Source: an uncultured bacterium
Lineage (GTDB): Bacteria > Pseudomonadota > Alphaproteobacteria > Sphingomonadales > Sphingomonadaceae
DNA: 64,000 bases
NCBI GenBank assembly: GCA_942636505.2
Contig: CALOGB020000129.1
Span: 1 to 64,000 of the forward strand
Reading direction: 5' to 3'
Made by a program: the position numbers and the translations under genes. The notes under the pieces are model-generated. The model did not search any database, was not told the origin of the DNA, and was given only the letters and a program-made list of their open reading frames with translations. Positions 1 to 9,822 of this stretch are shown piece by piece. Positions within the stretch are counted from its first letter, which is position 1. Each line of letters starts with the position of its first letter.

Positions 1-321
1 GCCGCGAGCAAGCCGATGGAGAACATCGACAAGATCAGCATTCTCGACGCGCGAGGCCTTCACGGTGACGGGGGCAGCGACGGCGCGTCCGGCGGCGGTC
101 AGGGCAATCTCGCCGATGCCGCGGTGGCGGCCGCGATGCGCTACCGCGTCGGCGGCCCGCTGATCGACGGACTGATGGCGGAACTCGGCATGACCGGCAG
201 TTCGTTGAACGGCATGCTTGCCGGGAGCAGCGCGGATGCGGCGCCAGCCCGAGCCTCCGCCACCGATGCCCACAAGCATCCCGCTGCACTCAACGGCGGA
301 TCGGGCAACCCGCCGGCCTGA
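1..321 (+). CDS. Flotillin/YqiK-like protein, C-terminal end (5' truncated by window)
   Basis: The reading frame is open from base 1 and stops at 319-321, so only about the last 106 residues are visible. The fragment has the tail pattern of flotillin-type SPFH proteins: a 'PMENIDKISILDARGL' stretch, a glycine-rich linker, then 'AAAMRYRVGGPLIDGLMAELGM'-like sequence (cited in two parts). Flotillins are membrane-microdomain scaffold proteins. The SPFH domain itself lies outside the window, so the call rests on the C-terminal signature. The last 40 or so residues are rich in Ala, Ser and Pro and look unstructured. The next gene is convergent and starts more than 430 bases away. Confidence 0.6.
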   Translation, partial: AASKPMENIDKISILDARGLHGDGGSDGASGGGQGNLADAAVAAAMRYRVGGPLIDGLMAELGMTGSSLNGMLAGSSADAAPARASATDAHKHPAALNGGSGNPPA

Positions 322-758
322 TCGGGTAGGTGCAGTCGCAAGATCCCACGAAATCGATCGACGCGCCGCTAGGTTCGGCAATGTATCTGCAAGCACGAGA
401 ATTCTTGGGCGAGGCTGCATATCCAATTGGAACGCCGTCCTCGCTAACCGCGTGCTTAAGCTATCGTTCGCTGACGACTACGGTCCACCGAGCGTCGATC
501 ACTCGACCTATGGGTCGCTCGACCAGGGGGCTACCGGGTGATCTTCCCGATCCGGCTCGCCGCCACGACATAGTCTGGCGGTCGAGCGAGCATACCGTAC
601 GAGCCGTCGAGCGTGCCTACCCCCGGAGGACAATGAGATCGTCGTGACGTGTTCGAAGGACGCTACCGGCTGCTGGCGTTATCGATGTGTGGAACATCGA
701 AAACTTTGATTCCCACTTCCTCGATACGCCGGCCGTCCATAGCGAGCTGCCAATCGTA
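322..758. other. Intergenic, no gene recognised
   Basis: This stretch separates the convergent flotillin-like and GH31 genes. Short open frames exist but none has a plausible ribosome binding site or a recognisable product. Several copies of the octamer GTCGAGCG or close variants occur around 510-620, without a clear stem-loop. I see no RNA gene or mobile element. Confidence 0.5.
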
Positions 759-3287
759 TCACCGCAGCGAAATGGTTTTCGGCGCTTGTCCGATCGCCAC
801 CTGCCGTCCTTCCAAATGCACCGCGCTGGCGATATTCATCGGCGGAACGACCAAGGTCGACGTTCCGGCAGCCGAGTCTTGAACGATGTTGGTCTGCTTA
901 CCCTTTATCCTGGTAGTGCCGGCACCGTCCCAACCGTGGACGGTGATCGCAATGCTCTTCCACCATGGCTTAAAACCGCCCTCGGGCTTGGCGAAGTCGA
1001 TCGACAGGCCGGTCGGCGTAATCGTGCAACGGACCGTCTGTCGGAAATAGCCGCGGCGGGTGTACGCGAGCGTGCGGCCGTCGTCCTCGTAGACTGTGCC
1101 CTGGCAATCCGCGCCGGGATAGACGTCGAGCCGCAGCGGACCGTTCGGGGTTTCGCTCGTGCTCTGGACCAAAGGCTGGCGGGGCAGGATCGTGCCTGCG
1201 CGGACGAACACGGGCAGGCGATCGAGGCGCGGCGTCTCGGTCACCCGGTCGCCGAGCGTGCGCGCGGTCGGCACCGCCTGCGTTGCGGATTGGATCGGAC
1301 CGGCGGCGGCGGGTTCGGGCGTGCCGACGCGCTGTCCGGTCCAATAGTCGTACCAGCCGCCAGCGGGCAGGCACACGTCGTAGACTTGCGGCGATTCCGG
1401 CTTGGGCGGCGGCGCTATCAGCAGCGACTTGCCGAGCGTGAACGCCATCGACTGGTCGCACGATGCGGTCGCGGCGGCAGGGTAGTCGTAGAATACCGGG
1501 CGCATGATCGGATCGCCGAACCGCGCGTTCTGGTCCGCCAGCGCGTAGAAATACGGCATCAGGCGATAGCGCTCCTCGATGAAGCGGCGGCGGATCGCGA
1601 GGTGGTCGGGGCCGTCGACCCAGGGTTCTACGCGGGGGGTGCCGGTCGCCGAATGGTTGCGGAACACCGGCGTGAACGCGCCGATCTCGGTCCAGCGCGT
1701 GAGCAGATCGGGGCTCGGGCCGCCCGCGAACCCGCTGACGTCGGCGGCGCTGTAGCCGAAGCCGGACAGACCGAGGTTGATGATCTGCTGCACCGACAGC
1801 TTCAGGTGATCCCAGGTCGCGCTGTTGTCGCCGGTCCAGGTGACCGCATAACGCTGCCCGCCGGCATAGCTCGCGCGGGTCATCACGAACGGGCGCTCGT
1901 CGGGACGCAGCTTGAGCAGGCCGTCGTACGTGGCGCGCGTGTTCTGCATGCCGTAGACGTTGTGCGCCTCGCGGTGATCGGTGATCCGCGCGGCGAAATC
2001 GTCGCTGTCGATGCGGTGACGGGTGTCGAGCGGCATCGTCTTGGTCGGCGTCTCGAAGATCGCCGGCTCGTTCATGTCGTTCCAGAACCCAGCGATCCCG
2101 GCGTCCAGGAAGCCCTTATATTGCGTGCCCCACCAGGTCCGGGCGGCGGTCTTCGTGAAGTCCGGGAACACCGACGGGCCGGGCCAGACCGGCGCGACAT
2201 AGGGGCTGCCATCGGCGTTCTTGATGAACGCGTCCGCCTTCATGCCGCTCTGGTAGGGCGCGTAGCCCTGCTCGACCGCGGCGATGTGGAGATCGGTGAT
2301 CGCGACCAGCTTGATCCCCTCCGCCTTCATCTCGGTGGCGAGCTTGGGCAGGTCGGGGAAGGTCTTGGCGTCGGTGGTAAACGGCCGGTTGCGATCCTGG
2401 TAGCCGATGTCGAGCCAGATGACGTCGGTCGGTACGCGATCGCGGCGCAGGCGGGCGGCGATCTGGCGGACCTCGTCGGCGCTGCCATAGCTGTAGCGCG
2501 ACTGCTGATAGCCGAGCGCCCATTTCGGTGCGAGCGGGGCGTGGCCGGTCAGGTCGGCATAACGTCGCGTGACCTCGGCCATCGACGGCCCGGCGATGAA
2601 GTAATAGTCGATCGGGCCGTCCGGGCCGCCGAACGAGAGCGTCTCGGCGTCGCGGTGGCCGAAGTCGAACCAGGTGCGATAGGTGTTGTCGAGCAGGATG
2701 CCGTAGCTGCCGCCCGCGCCGCCGGTGCCGATAAAGAACGGTATCGACTTGTAGATCGGGTCGTCCGCGCTGCTGAACCCGAACGCATCGGTGTTCCAGT
2801 CCACGAAGCCGTGCCCGCGCCGGTCGAGCCCCTGCGTCTTGTCGCCGAGACCGTAGAAATGCTCCGCGATCGGCAGCGTCTTCGAGATCGCGAACGCCTT
2901 GCCGTCGGTCGCTATGGGGGCGGCGTCGGCGGAGATGATCTTGCCGTCGAGCGTCTCGAAGGTGATCGCGCCGCCGGCACCGACGCGAACGCGAACGCTG
3001 GCGGTCGTGAAGCCGTCGGGCGCGGCGGTGACGGCGATCTTCTGGTGGCGGATCGCGGCGGGGACGGCCCAGCTAGCATCCTCGGCGAACGCGCCGTTCT
3101 TGGCGACGCGCACGCGGACGAGGCCGTCCGTCATCGCGGTGATCCGCGTCGCCCTGGTCCCGACCTGGACTTCGACGCCGTCGCGGCTCGGGACCAGCTT
3201 CGGTGCTGCGACGACGCTCGTCTGGGCATGGACTGGGGCGCTACCGATGGCGGCGGTAGCGGCGAGCAGAAGGGCGATGCGTTTCAT
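759..3287 (-). CDS. Secreted GH31 family alpha-glucosidase
   Basis: 842 residues. It hydrolyses terminal alpha-glucosidic bonds of malto-oligosaccharides, probably in the periplasm or at the outer membrane. The N-terminus (MKRIALLLAATAAIGSAPVHA) is a standard signal peptide. A galactose-mutarotase-like N-domain occupies roughly 30-230, followed by the GH31 barrel. The nucleophile motif WNDMNEP has Asp404 and the acid/base region WTGDN has Asp487, both intact. The start ATG at 3285-3287 overlaps the stop of the upstream halogenase (ATGA), so translation is probably coupled; a longer frame reaching 3599 lacks the signal peptide at its front and is rejected. It is the last gene of the minus-strand maltose operon. 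Glucosidase activity is inferred from family and context; an alpha-xylosidase is a less likely alternative. Confidence 0.93.
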   Translation of the reverse strand: MKRIALLLAATAAIGSAPVHAQTSVVAAPKLVPSRDGVEVQVGTRATRITAMTDGLVRVRVAKNGAFAEDASWAVPAAIRHQKIAVTAAPDGFTTASVRVRVGAGGAITFETLDGKIISADAAPIATDGKAFAISKTLPIAEHFYGLGDKTQGLDRRGHGFVDWNTDAFGFSSADDPIYKSIPFFIGTGGAGGSYGILLDNTYRTWFDFGHRDAETLSFGGPDGPIDYYFIAGPSMAEVTRRYADLTGHAPLAPKWALGYQQSRYSYGSADEVRQIAARLRRDRVPTDVIWLDIGYQDRNRPFTTDAKTFPDLPKLATEMKAEGIKLVAITDLHIAAVEQGYAPYQSGMKADAFIKNADGSPYVAPVWPGPSVFPDFTKTAARTWWGTQYKGFLDAGIAGFWNDMNEPAIFETPTKTMPLDTRHRIDSDDFAARITDHREAHNVYGMQNTRATYDGLLKLRPDERPFVMTRASYAGGQRYAVTWTGDNSATWDHLKLSVQQIINLGLSGFGYSAADVSGFAGGPSPDLLTRWTEIGAFTPVFRNHSATGTPRVEPWVDGPDHLAIRRRFIEERYRLMPYFYALADQNARFGDPIMRPVFYDYPAAATASCDQSMAFTLGKSLLIAPPPKPESPQVYDVCLPAGGWYDYWTGQRVGTPEPAAAGPIQSATQAVPTARTLGDRVTETPRLDRLPVFVRAGTILPRQPLVQSTSETPNGPLRLDVYPGADCQGTVYEDDGRTLAYTRRGYFRQTVRCTITPTGLSIDFAKPEGGFKPWWKSIAITVHGWDGAGTTRIKGKQTNIVQDSAAGTSTLVVPPMNIASAVHLEGRQVAIGQAPKTISLR

Positions 3288-4816
3288 ACGTGATCCTTGT
3301 GGTCCGCCAGATGGCGAAGGCGAGAGGCGTGCGACCCGAAATTCGAAGCGCAACGGGTCAGGAAATCGTCGATCTTCGGCAGGTCGATGGGATCGATGTC
3401 GGCGCCGGGCGGGATCAGCCGCGCGGCATCGGGAAAGGTGCCGTAGCCCGCGAAGAGGCAGTGCCAGCTGATCGCCGAATAATAACGGCCGAGCCCGGCG
3501 CGATTGATCGCCGCAACCATGTCGGCGCCGGTGAACCAGGTCGACATCAGCATCTTCAGGTCGTCGGACAGCGCTTCGATGCCGCGCGCTTCCGCCCAAT
3601 AGCCGGTCGGATCGTCGTGGCGCTGGTTCAGCCGGTAGTGCGCGACGATGTAGTCGCGGACGCCGTCGTAGCGCGCTGCGATGCGCGTGTTGAACGCGGT
3701 GCGAACGGCGTCGGTCGCGCCGCCCTGATCGACCATGTCGAGGAACGCTTCGACGGTAGCGATGACGAGATGCAGCGCGGTCGCCTCGAGTGGTTCGAGG
3801 AAGCCTTGGGCAAGCCCGACCGCGAGTGCGTTGTGCGACCAGCTATCGCGAACCCGGCCAACGCGCATCTTGAGGTGGCGCGCTTCGCCGGCCTCGGCGC
3901 CGATGTGTGCGCGCAACTCTGCTTCTGCCTGTGCTTCGGTCAGGTGGCGGCTGGAATAAACGTAGCCGTTGCCGTTTCGACTGGTCAGCGGGATGTGCCA
4001 CGCCCAGCCGGCCGATAGTCCCGTCGCTCGCGTCTGGCTGGGGATCGGCGTGCCGGGTGCGTGCGCGGTCGGCATCACGACCGCCCGGTCGTTGAACAAT
4101 GCGTCGGCGTAGCTGACGAACGGCATTTCGAGCGCGCTGAAGATCGTGCTGCGAAACCCGCTAGCGTCGACGAAGAAATCGCCTGCGATACGCTCGCCAT
4201 CGGTATCGATCAGCGCGGCGACTTCGCCGGTCTGCGTACGCTCGACGCTAGCGATACGGCGTTGGAGATGCATGACGCCCAGCGTCTCGGTCGCGTGCGC
4301 AGCGAGGAACGCGCCGACCTTGTACGCGTCGAAATGATAGCCGTAGCTGACCTCGAACGGGAAGTTTGCGGCAGGCTGCGGCGCGGAGTTTGCAGCGGCG
4401 AGGCGGGCAGGGAGCAGGAACTGGTCGGGGTGCGCGTCGACGTCGCGACCGGTCCGTCGGGCCCGCGTGTTGTAGAAGAATTGCGGCGCGGTGTGGCCGT
4501 CGAGCGCGGTGGGGAAGGGGTGGAAGTAGCGCTCGTACCCCTCGCGGTCGGACCAGCCCTCGAAGCCGATCCCGAGCTTGTAGGTCGCGTCGCACGCCGG
4601 CATCCATTCGGCTTCGGCGATACCGAGCGTGTCGAAGAAGTGCTTCAACTGCGGCGTCGATCCTTCGCCGACGCCGACGATGCCGATCTCCGGGCTTTCG
4701 ACCAAGGTCACGCGGACGCCGCGATTCCGCCAGCGATGCGCGACCAGGCACGCAGTCATCCACCCGGCGGAGCCCCCGCCGAGGATGACGATGTGCTGGC
4801 CGAGCCCGTCGATCAC
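3284..4816 (-). CDS. Flavin-dependent tryptophan-halogenase-family protein (copy 1)
   Basis: 510 residues. The family uses FADH2, O2 and halide to form an enzyme-bound chloramine that halogenates electron-rich aromatics. Both signatures are present: the FAD-binding GGGSAGWM at 13-20 and WAWHIP at 271-276, matching the WxWxIP motif. The catalytic lysine is Lys80 in ATYKLGIGF, and the 'FLEPLEATALHL' region holds the conserved Glu. The start is GTG 4816-4814, overlapping the alpha-glucosidase stop as GTGA; upstream residues in the frame do not resemble the family. It lies between two glucosidase genes, so its substrate is not obvious; homologues beside TonB receptors in xanthomonads and caulobacters are often assigned only to the family. 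A flavin reductase partner is not seen in the window. Confidence 0.88.
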   Translation of the reverse strand: MIDGLGQHIVILGGGSAGWMTACLVAHRWRNRGVRVTLVESPEIGIVGVGEGSTPQLKHFFDTLGIAEAEWMPACDATYKLGIGFEGWSDREGYERYFHPFPTALDGHTAPQFFYNTRARRTGRDVDAHPDQFLLPARLAAANSAPQPAANFPFEVSYGYHFDAYKVGAFLAAHATETLGVMHLQRRIASVERTQTGEVAALIDTDGERIAGDFFVDASGFRSTIFSALEMPFVSYADALFNDRAVVMPTAHAPGTPIPSQTRATGLSAGWAWHIPLTSRNGNGYVYSSRHLTEAQAEAELRAHIGAEAGEARHLKMRVGRVRDSWSHNALAVGLAQGFLEPLEATALHLVIATVEAFLDMVDQGGATDAVRTAFNTRIAARYDGVRDYIVAHYRLNQRHDDPTGYWAEARGIEALSDDLKMLMSTWFTGADMVAAINRAGLGRYYSAISWHCLFAGYGTFPDAARLIPPGADIDPIDLPKIDDFLTRCASNFGSHASRLRHLADHKDHV

Positions 4817-6426
4817 CGTCGCAGCACCAGCCCGGACAGTGGCGGCAGCGTCGTCGTGTCGGCGCCGTCGGTCGCGAACAGCATGTCGCCGTCGGTCGCG
4901 ATGCCGGTCGGCCAATCGCGCGCGTCATCGCCGAGATTGAACACGCAGAGCAGCGTTTCGTTCTCGGACTCACGCTCGAAAGCGATCACCGCGTCGTCGC
5001 TGTGGACGATCCGCAAGCTACCCAACCGCAACGCCGGATGCGCTTTCCGCGCAGCGATCAGCGCCCGCGTCCAATGCAGCAGCGATGTGGCGTCCGCCTC
5101 CTGCGCGTCGACCGCGATCGCGCGGTGATCCTCGCCGAACGGCAGCCAAGGCTCGGTGCTGCCGAACCCGAGATCGGGCGCCGCGCCGATCCACGGCATC
5201 GGTGTGCGGGCGCCGTCTCGCGACAAGGTCAGCGGCCAGTTGGCGATCGCCTCGGGATCGAGCAGATCGTCGAACGCGATATCGACCTGTGTCAGGCCCA
5301 GCTCCTCGCCCTGGTACAGGAAGATGTTGCCGCGCAACGCGACGAGCAGAAGGATCTTCATCCGCGCGAACGCCTCGCGCTGATCGGGCGTGGTCCAGCG
5401 CGACACCGCGCGCGGCGCGTCGTGGTTCTCGAATGCCCAGCTCGGCCAGCCGAGACCCGGCGTATCGGGCCAGTTGCCGACCGCATCGACGATCAGCTCG
5501 GGCGTGAGCCGGTCCGCGTACAGGAAGTCGAAGCCGTACGCGCTGTTGAGCCGGCCATTACCGCCGGTGAACAGCTTCATCTCACGGTCGCTGTCGTCGC
5601 CGCCGACTTCGGCGACCGTGAATCCGGCGCCATATTCGTCGAGCAGCGCGCGGATCCGCTCGATGAACCCGACGATGTCCGGATGGCTCTGGTTGTGCAG
5701 CTTCTGCTGGAAATCGAACGACCGCGTGCGCGCGCGATTGGTCGCGGGCGCGGGCGGATTGTCGGTGAGCGCCGGGTCGTGCATCGCGAAGTTGATCGCA
5801 TCAAGCCGGAAGCCGTCGACGCCGCGATCCAGCCAGAACCGCGCGGTCGCGATCAGCTCGTCCTGCACCGCGGGGTTATGCCCGTTGAGCTGCGGCTGGT
5901 CCTTCAGGAAATTGTGCATGTAATATTGCCCGCGCCTGGCGTCCCAGGTCCAGGCGGGGCCGCCGAACACCGACTGCCAGTTCGACGGCGGGGTGCCGTC
6001 GGGCTTGGCATCGGCCCAGACATACCAGTCCGCCTTGTCGCCGCTGCGCGACGCGCGGCTCCGGCGGAACCAGTCATGCTCTTCCGAGGTGTGCGAATAG
6101 ACCTGATCGATGATGATCTTGAGCCCCAGCGCATGCGCGCGGGCGATCAGCGCGTCGAAATCGGCGAGCGTGCCGAAGATCGGATCGACGTCGCGGTAAT
6201 CCGACACGTCGTAGCCGAAATCCTTCATCGGCGAGGTGAAGAACGGCGACAGCCACACCGCGTCAACACCGAGGCTGGCGACATAGTCGAGATGCGCGGT
6301 GATACCCGGCAGGTCGCCGATCCCGTCGTCGTTCGAGTCCGCGAAACTACGGGGATAGATCTGGTAGATCGTCGCACCCTTCCACCACGGGTGGTCGGTG
6401 ACGGACTCAGGCAATCGTGCAGGCAT
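4813..6426 (-). CDS. GH13 alpha-glucosidase / oligo-1,6-glucosidase family
   Basis: 537 residues, no signal peptide, so cytoplasmic. It cleaves glucose from imported malto-oligosaccharides. GH13 conserved regions are all visible: region I IIDQVYSH (104-112), region II GFRLDA with nucleophile Asp209, region III VAEVG with acid/base Glu273, and region IV FENHD with Asp336. The start ATG at 6424-6426 shares one base with the TAA stop of the upstream amylase. An extended frame to 6513 is Arg-rich and lies inside the amylase gene, so it is rejected. The short C-terminal beta domain ends with 'GLVLRR'. Placement between amylase and halogenase supports a maltodextrin role. Confidence 0.94.
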   Translation of the reverse strand: MPARLPESVTDHPWWKGATIYQIYPRSFADSNDDGIGDLPGITAHLDYVASLGVDAVWLSPFFTSPMKDFGYDVSDYRDVDPIFGTLADFDALIARAHALGLKIIIDQVYSHTSEEHDWFRRSRASRSGDKADWYVWADAKPDGTPPSNWQSVFGGPAWTWDARRGQYYMHNFLKDQPQLNGHNPAVQDELIATARFWLDRGVDGFRLDAINFAMHDPALTDNPPAPATNRARTRSFDFQQKLHNQSHPDIVGFIERIRALLDEYGAGFTVAEVGGDDSDREMKLFTGGNGRLNSAYGFDFLYADRLTPELIVDAVGNWPDTPGLGWPSWAFENHDAPRAVSRWTTPDQREAFARMKILLLVALRGNIFLYQGEELGLTQVDIAFDDLLDPEAIANWPLTLSRDGARTPMPWIGAAPDLGFGSTEPWLPFGEDHRAIAVDAQEADATSLLHWTRALIAARKAHPALRLGSLRIVHSDDAVIAFERESENETLLCVFNLGDDARDWPTGIATDGDMLFATDGADTTTLPPLSGLVLRR

Positions 6427-8228
6427 TAACGAGTCTCCGCGGCGCAGACGGCGTAGCCGAACGCGGGCAGGGTTATGGTTACACTGCCGGGGGCGGCAGC
6501 GCGGGCTGCGCATCTGCCGGCGAGCGTAGTGAAGCGGGTGGAACCGGTCTCGACCTGCACCGCTTGCGTGATCGACTTGGCCGACGTGTTGAACGCGAGC
6601 AGAGTTTCCGCACCCGTCGTCGGATCGAAGCGCGAAACCGCGAGCAGGCCCGGTGTCTCGCTCCGGCTGCGGATGACCGTCCGGCCACGCGTGAGCGCCG
6701 GATGCCCAACGCGAACCTTCGAAAGCTCCGCGATCTGGCGGAACAACGGATTGGTCTCGCCGAAGCTCTCGGTCGCGGTCGTCTTGGTCGTGCCGAGCAG
6801 GCGGTTGTCGTTGTAGATCGCGACCTTCGACGCGAACATGTCCTCGCGTGCGTCCTGGTCGTTACCGTCGCCGACGAAGCCCTGTTCGTCGCCCGAATAG
6901 ATCGTCGGTACGCCGCGCAACGTCAGCAGCATCGCGTTCGACAGCAGCACGCGCTTCAGCACCTCATCGTCCGAAGCCTGCGGAAACGCCTTCCGCACGA
7001 ACGTCGCGAACCGCCCGTCGTCGTGGTTGCCAGTAAAGGCCGGCAGGATCGCCGCGGTGTCGGCGCCCTTCGCATACAGCACGTCGCCGTCGAACAGGGC
7101 CTCGAACGCGTCGGTGCCGCGCGTGCCCGCGACCGTCTCGACCACCGCCTGGCGGAACGCGAAGTCTAGCACCGCGGGCAGCTTGTCGACGATCGTATGC
7201 TGCGCGAGCACTGCGGGTCGGACCTCGTGGTCGGAGACCTCGCCAAAGATGTGGAAGTTCGGGATGCCGTTCGCCTGCGCCCGCGTCAGCATCGCGGGCA
7301 CGAACTGCGCCCAGAATTCCGGGTTCACGTGGCGCGCGGTATCGATGCGGAAGCCATCGACCTTGAACCGGTCGATCCACGAGCCGAAGATGTCGATCAT
7401 GCCCGACACGACGCGCGGGTTCTCCGTCATCACGTCGTCGAGCCCCGAGAAGTCGCCCATCGTCGAGCTCTCGTTCATGAACGTCGTGTCGCCGCGATTA
7501 TGGTAATAGATCGGGTCGTTCAGCCACGCCGGCACCTTCACATTGCGTTCGGCGGCCGGCACGTACGGCGTGTAGGCATAGGTCGTGTCGGTCAGCCTGG
7601 CGAAGTTCGCCGCGGTCTGCACGCCGTCGCCGACGAACCCCGGATTGATCGCCTTGCCGCCGACGCCGCCCTTGCGCTGGTACGGATACGTCGCGCGGTC
7701 GCGGTACGGGCAGGGCATGCCGACCGCGCATTCGCGGTACTGGATCACGTCGGCTGTGTGGTTGATGATGATGTCCATATACACCTTCATCCCGCGCGCG
7801 TGGGCGGCATCGACGAAGGCGGTCATGTCGGCGTTGGTGCCGAGATGCGGGTCGACCTGCGTGAAGTCGGTGATCCAGTATCCGTGATAGCCAGCGGATT
7901 CGTGGCCCGGCGAACCCTGCACCGGCTTGTTCTTGAAGATCGGCCCGAGCCAGATCGCGGTCGCGCCGAGATGCTGGATATAGTCGAGCCGCTTGGTCAG
8001 GCCCTTCAGGTCGCCGCCGTGATAGAAGCCCTTCGCGGTCGGATCATAGCCGGTCTTCAATCGATCGCCGGCAATCCCGCCGCGATCGTTGCTCGGGTCG
8101 GCATTCTCGAACCGGTCGGGCAGGACGAAATAGATGACCTCGTCCTGTGGCGCACGCGCGCGGTAGTCGGCGGGTGGTACGGCGGCCGCGCCGGACAGTG
8201 CGAGCAGGATCGCGGCGGCGATGCTCAT
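6426..8228 (-). CDS. Secreted GH13 alpha-amylase
   Basis: 600 residues with a signal peptide (MSIAAAILLALSGAAAV). It hydrolyses internal alpha-1,4 bonds of starch or glycogen, probably in the periplasm after TonB-dependent import of long glucans. The four GH13 motifs are intact: DIIINH (152-157), GFRIDTARH with nucleophile Asp296, FGEV with Glu330, and GNHDDGRF with Asp403. Four cysteines or fewer in the exported part could form a disulfide around 167-173 (ECAVGMPC). The ATG at 8226-8228 overlaps the halogenase stop (ATGA). A longer in-frame start at 8255 would add Arg-rich residues before the leader and is not preferred. Confidence 0.94.
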   Translation of the reverse strand: MSIAAAILLALSGAAAVPPADYRARAPQDEVIYFVLPDRFENADPSNDRGGIAGDRLKTGYDPTAKGFYHGGDLKGLTKRLDYIQHLGATAIWLGPIFKNKPVQGSPGHESAGYHGYWITDFTQVDPHLGTNADMTAFVDAAHARGMKVYMDIIINHTADVIQYRECAVGMPCPYRDRATYPYQRKGGVGGKAINPGFVGDGVQTAANFARLTDTTYAYTPYVPAAERNVKVPAWLNDPIYYHNRGDTTFMNESSTMGDFSGLDDVMTENPRVVSGMIDIFGSWIDRFKVDGFRIDTARHVNPEFWAQFVPAMLTRAQANGIPNFHIFGEVSDHEVRPAVLAQHTIVDKLPAVLDFAFRQAVVETVAGTRGTDAFEALFDGDVLYAKGADTAAILPAFTGNHDDGRFATFVRKAFPQASDDEVLKRVLLSNAMLLTLRGVPTIYSGDEQGFVGDGNDQDAREDMFASKVAIYNDNRLLGTTKTTATESFGETNPLFRQIAELSKVRVGHPALTRGRTVIRSRSETPGLLAVSRFDPTTGAETLLAFNTSAKSITQAVQVETGSTRFTTLAGRCAARAAAPGSVTITLPAFGYAVCAAETR

Positions 8229-9739
8229 GCGCCGAGCCCTGCCGGTGACGCGCAATGCTGGGCGACGAACGCCGCGTGATCCTGCATCTGGCCCGCCTCG
8301 CGCGCGTTGAGCTTGTCGATCGTGTCCATGAATTCCCCCAGGTCGCTCGTCGATATCGCGTCGGCCAGCGGGTGGTGGCCCGTCGGCATGATGCCTTGTC
8401 CCGCCAGCACCTGGAGCCAGCCGACTTCGGTGAACAGCTCCTCATGCTCGCGGACAATGTGTCCGTTGCCGCGCCACAGGTCGATCTTCGCGGCGAGCGT
8501 GTCGGGCACCGCCATGTCGCGGCACTGGCGCCAGAACGGCGTGTCGTCGCGTGCCGTCGCCTTGTAGTGGAGGATGATGAAGTCGCGGATACGTTCGTAT
8601 TCGAAGTCGCTCTGGCGGTTGAACTCGGTGCGATCGGCGCCCGCAATGACGCGGCCTGGCAACAGCTTGAGCAGTCGCGAGATCGCCGACTGGATCAGGT
8701 GGATGCTGGTGGATTCGAGCGGTTCCATGAACCCCGCGGCGAGCCCGAGCGCGACGACGTTCCGGTTCCACATCCGCTTGCGACGCCCCGTGCGGAACGC
8801 GATCGTCCGCGGATCGGCCATCGCCGGCGTGTCGAGCCCGGCGAGCAACGTGGCGGTCGCCTCGTCCTCGCTCATGTGCGCGCTGGAGAACACGACCCCG
8901 TTACCCGTGCGGTGCTGCAACGGGATCCGCCACTGCCAGCCGGCGGCATGCGCGGTCGAGCGCGTGTACGGCGTGAACGCCTCGCTCCGCGCCGACGGCA
9001 CCGCGATGGCGCGATCGCACGGCAGCCAGTGCGTCCAGTCCTCGTACCCGGTGCCGAGCGCTTCCTCGATCAGCAGCCCGCGAAACCCGGTGCAGTCGAT
9101 ATACAGGTCGGCGGCAACGGTCGTGCCGTTCTCCAGCACGAGACCGGAGACGTCGCCGCTCTCGCCGTCGCGAGTGACGCGGACGATCTTGCCCTCGATC
9201 CGGTTGACGCCGCGCGTTTCTGAATAGCGCCGCAGATAGCGCGCATAGAGCCCCGCGTCGAAATGATAGGCATACGGCATCGACGGCAGCGTGCGGGCGG
9301 TACGCGCAGGGCCACGCTGCATTCGCTCGGCAAGCGCCGCATGCGTATTTAGCGAATAGGCGCCGAGATCGCCGGCCAGCCCGAGCGACCGCGCGCGCAG
9401 CCAATATTGATGGAACGGCAACAGGCCGACGTCGCGACCGACATCGCCGAACGCGTGCATGTAGCGATGGCCCGGCTTGAACCAGTCGACGAATTCGATG
9501 CCGAGCTTGAACGTGCCGCCGGTCGCACGGAGGAACGCGTCCTCGTCGAGCCCGAGCGCATCGTTGAACAGATGGATCTGCGGGATCGTCGCCTCGCCGA
9601 CCCCGACCGTGCCGATAGCATCGGACTCGATCAGGTCGATCTCGTGCCCCGTCTCCAGGAACCGCGCGAAGGTCGCCGCCGCCATCCAGCCGGCGGCGCC
9701 GCCACCGGCGATCACGATACGCAAAGGGTGATTAACCAT
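8225..9739 (-). CDS. Flavin-dependent tryptophan-halogenase-family protein (copy 2)
   Basis: 504 residues. It has the FAD-binding GGGAAGWM at 12-19, catalytic Lys78 in GTFKLGIEF, WQWRIP at 268-273 (WxWxIP) and 'FMEPLESTSIHLI', so every residue expected of an active flavin-dependent halogenase is in place. The start ATG at 9737-9739 follows a GGGGAC stretch; the frame extends further to 9823 but that part overlaps the receptor's stop and lacks homology. It sits directly after the TonB receptor with an 83-base gap and is coupled to the amylase through ATGA. It differs clearly from the copy at 3284-4816, so the two are not a recent duplication. The substrate is unknown. Confidence 0.9.
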   Translation of the reverse strand: MVNHPLRIVIAGGGAAGWMAAATFARFLETGHEIDLIESDAIGTVGVGEATIPQIHLFNDALGLDEDAFLRATGGTFKLGIEFVDWFKPGHRYMHAFGDVGRDVGLLPFHQYWLRARSLGLAGDLGAYSLNTHAALAERMQRGPARTARTLPSMPYAYHFDAGLYARYLRRYSETRGVNRIEGKIVRVTRDGESGDVSGLVLENGTTVAADLYIDCTGFRGLLIEEALGTGYEDWTHWLPCDRAIAVPSARSEAFTPYTRSTAHAAGWQWRIPLQHRTGNGVVFSSAHMSEDEATATLLAGLDTPAMADPRTIAFRTGRRKRMWNRNVVALGLAAGFMEPLESTSIHLIQSAISRLLKLLPGRVIAGADRTEFNRQSDFEYERIRDFIILHYKATARDDTPFWRQCRDMAVPDTLAAKIDLWRGNGHIVREHEELFTEVGWLQVLAGQGIMPTGHHPLADAISTSDLGEFMDTIDKLNAREAGQMQDHAAFVAQHCASPAGLGA

Positions 9740-9822
9740 CGTCCGCGTCCCCGCTTCGAAACCGTCAGGTGCCGCCACAGCGGGGCAAATGCGGGGCGGC
9801 GTCAACCGCCCCGCCATCGACA

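Noticed and set aside
687..3293. Plus-strand open frame of 868 codons opposite the GH31 gene
   Set aside because: It is an antisense shadow from high-GC codon bias. The product is Arg/Ala/Gly/Asp-rich without any domain, while the minus strand encodes a complete GH31 enzyme.
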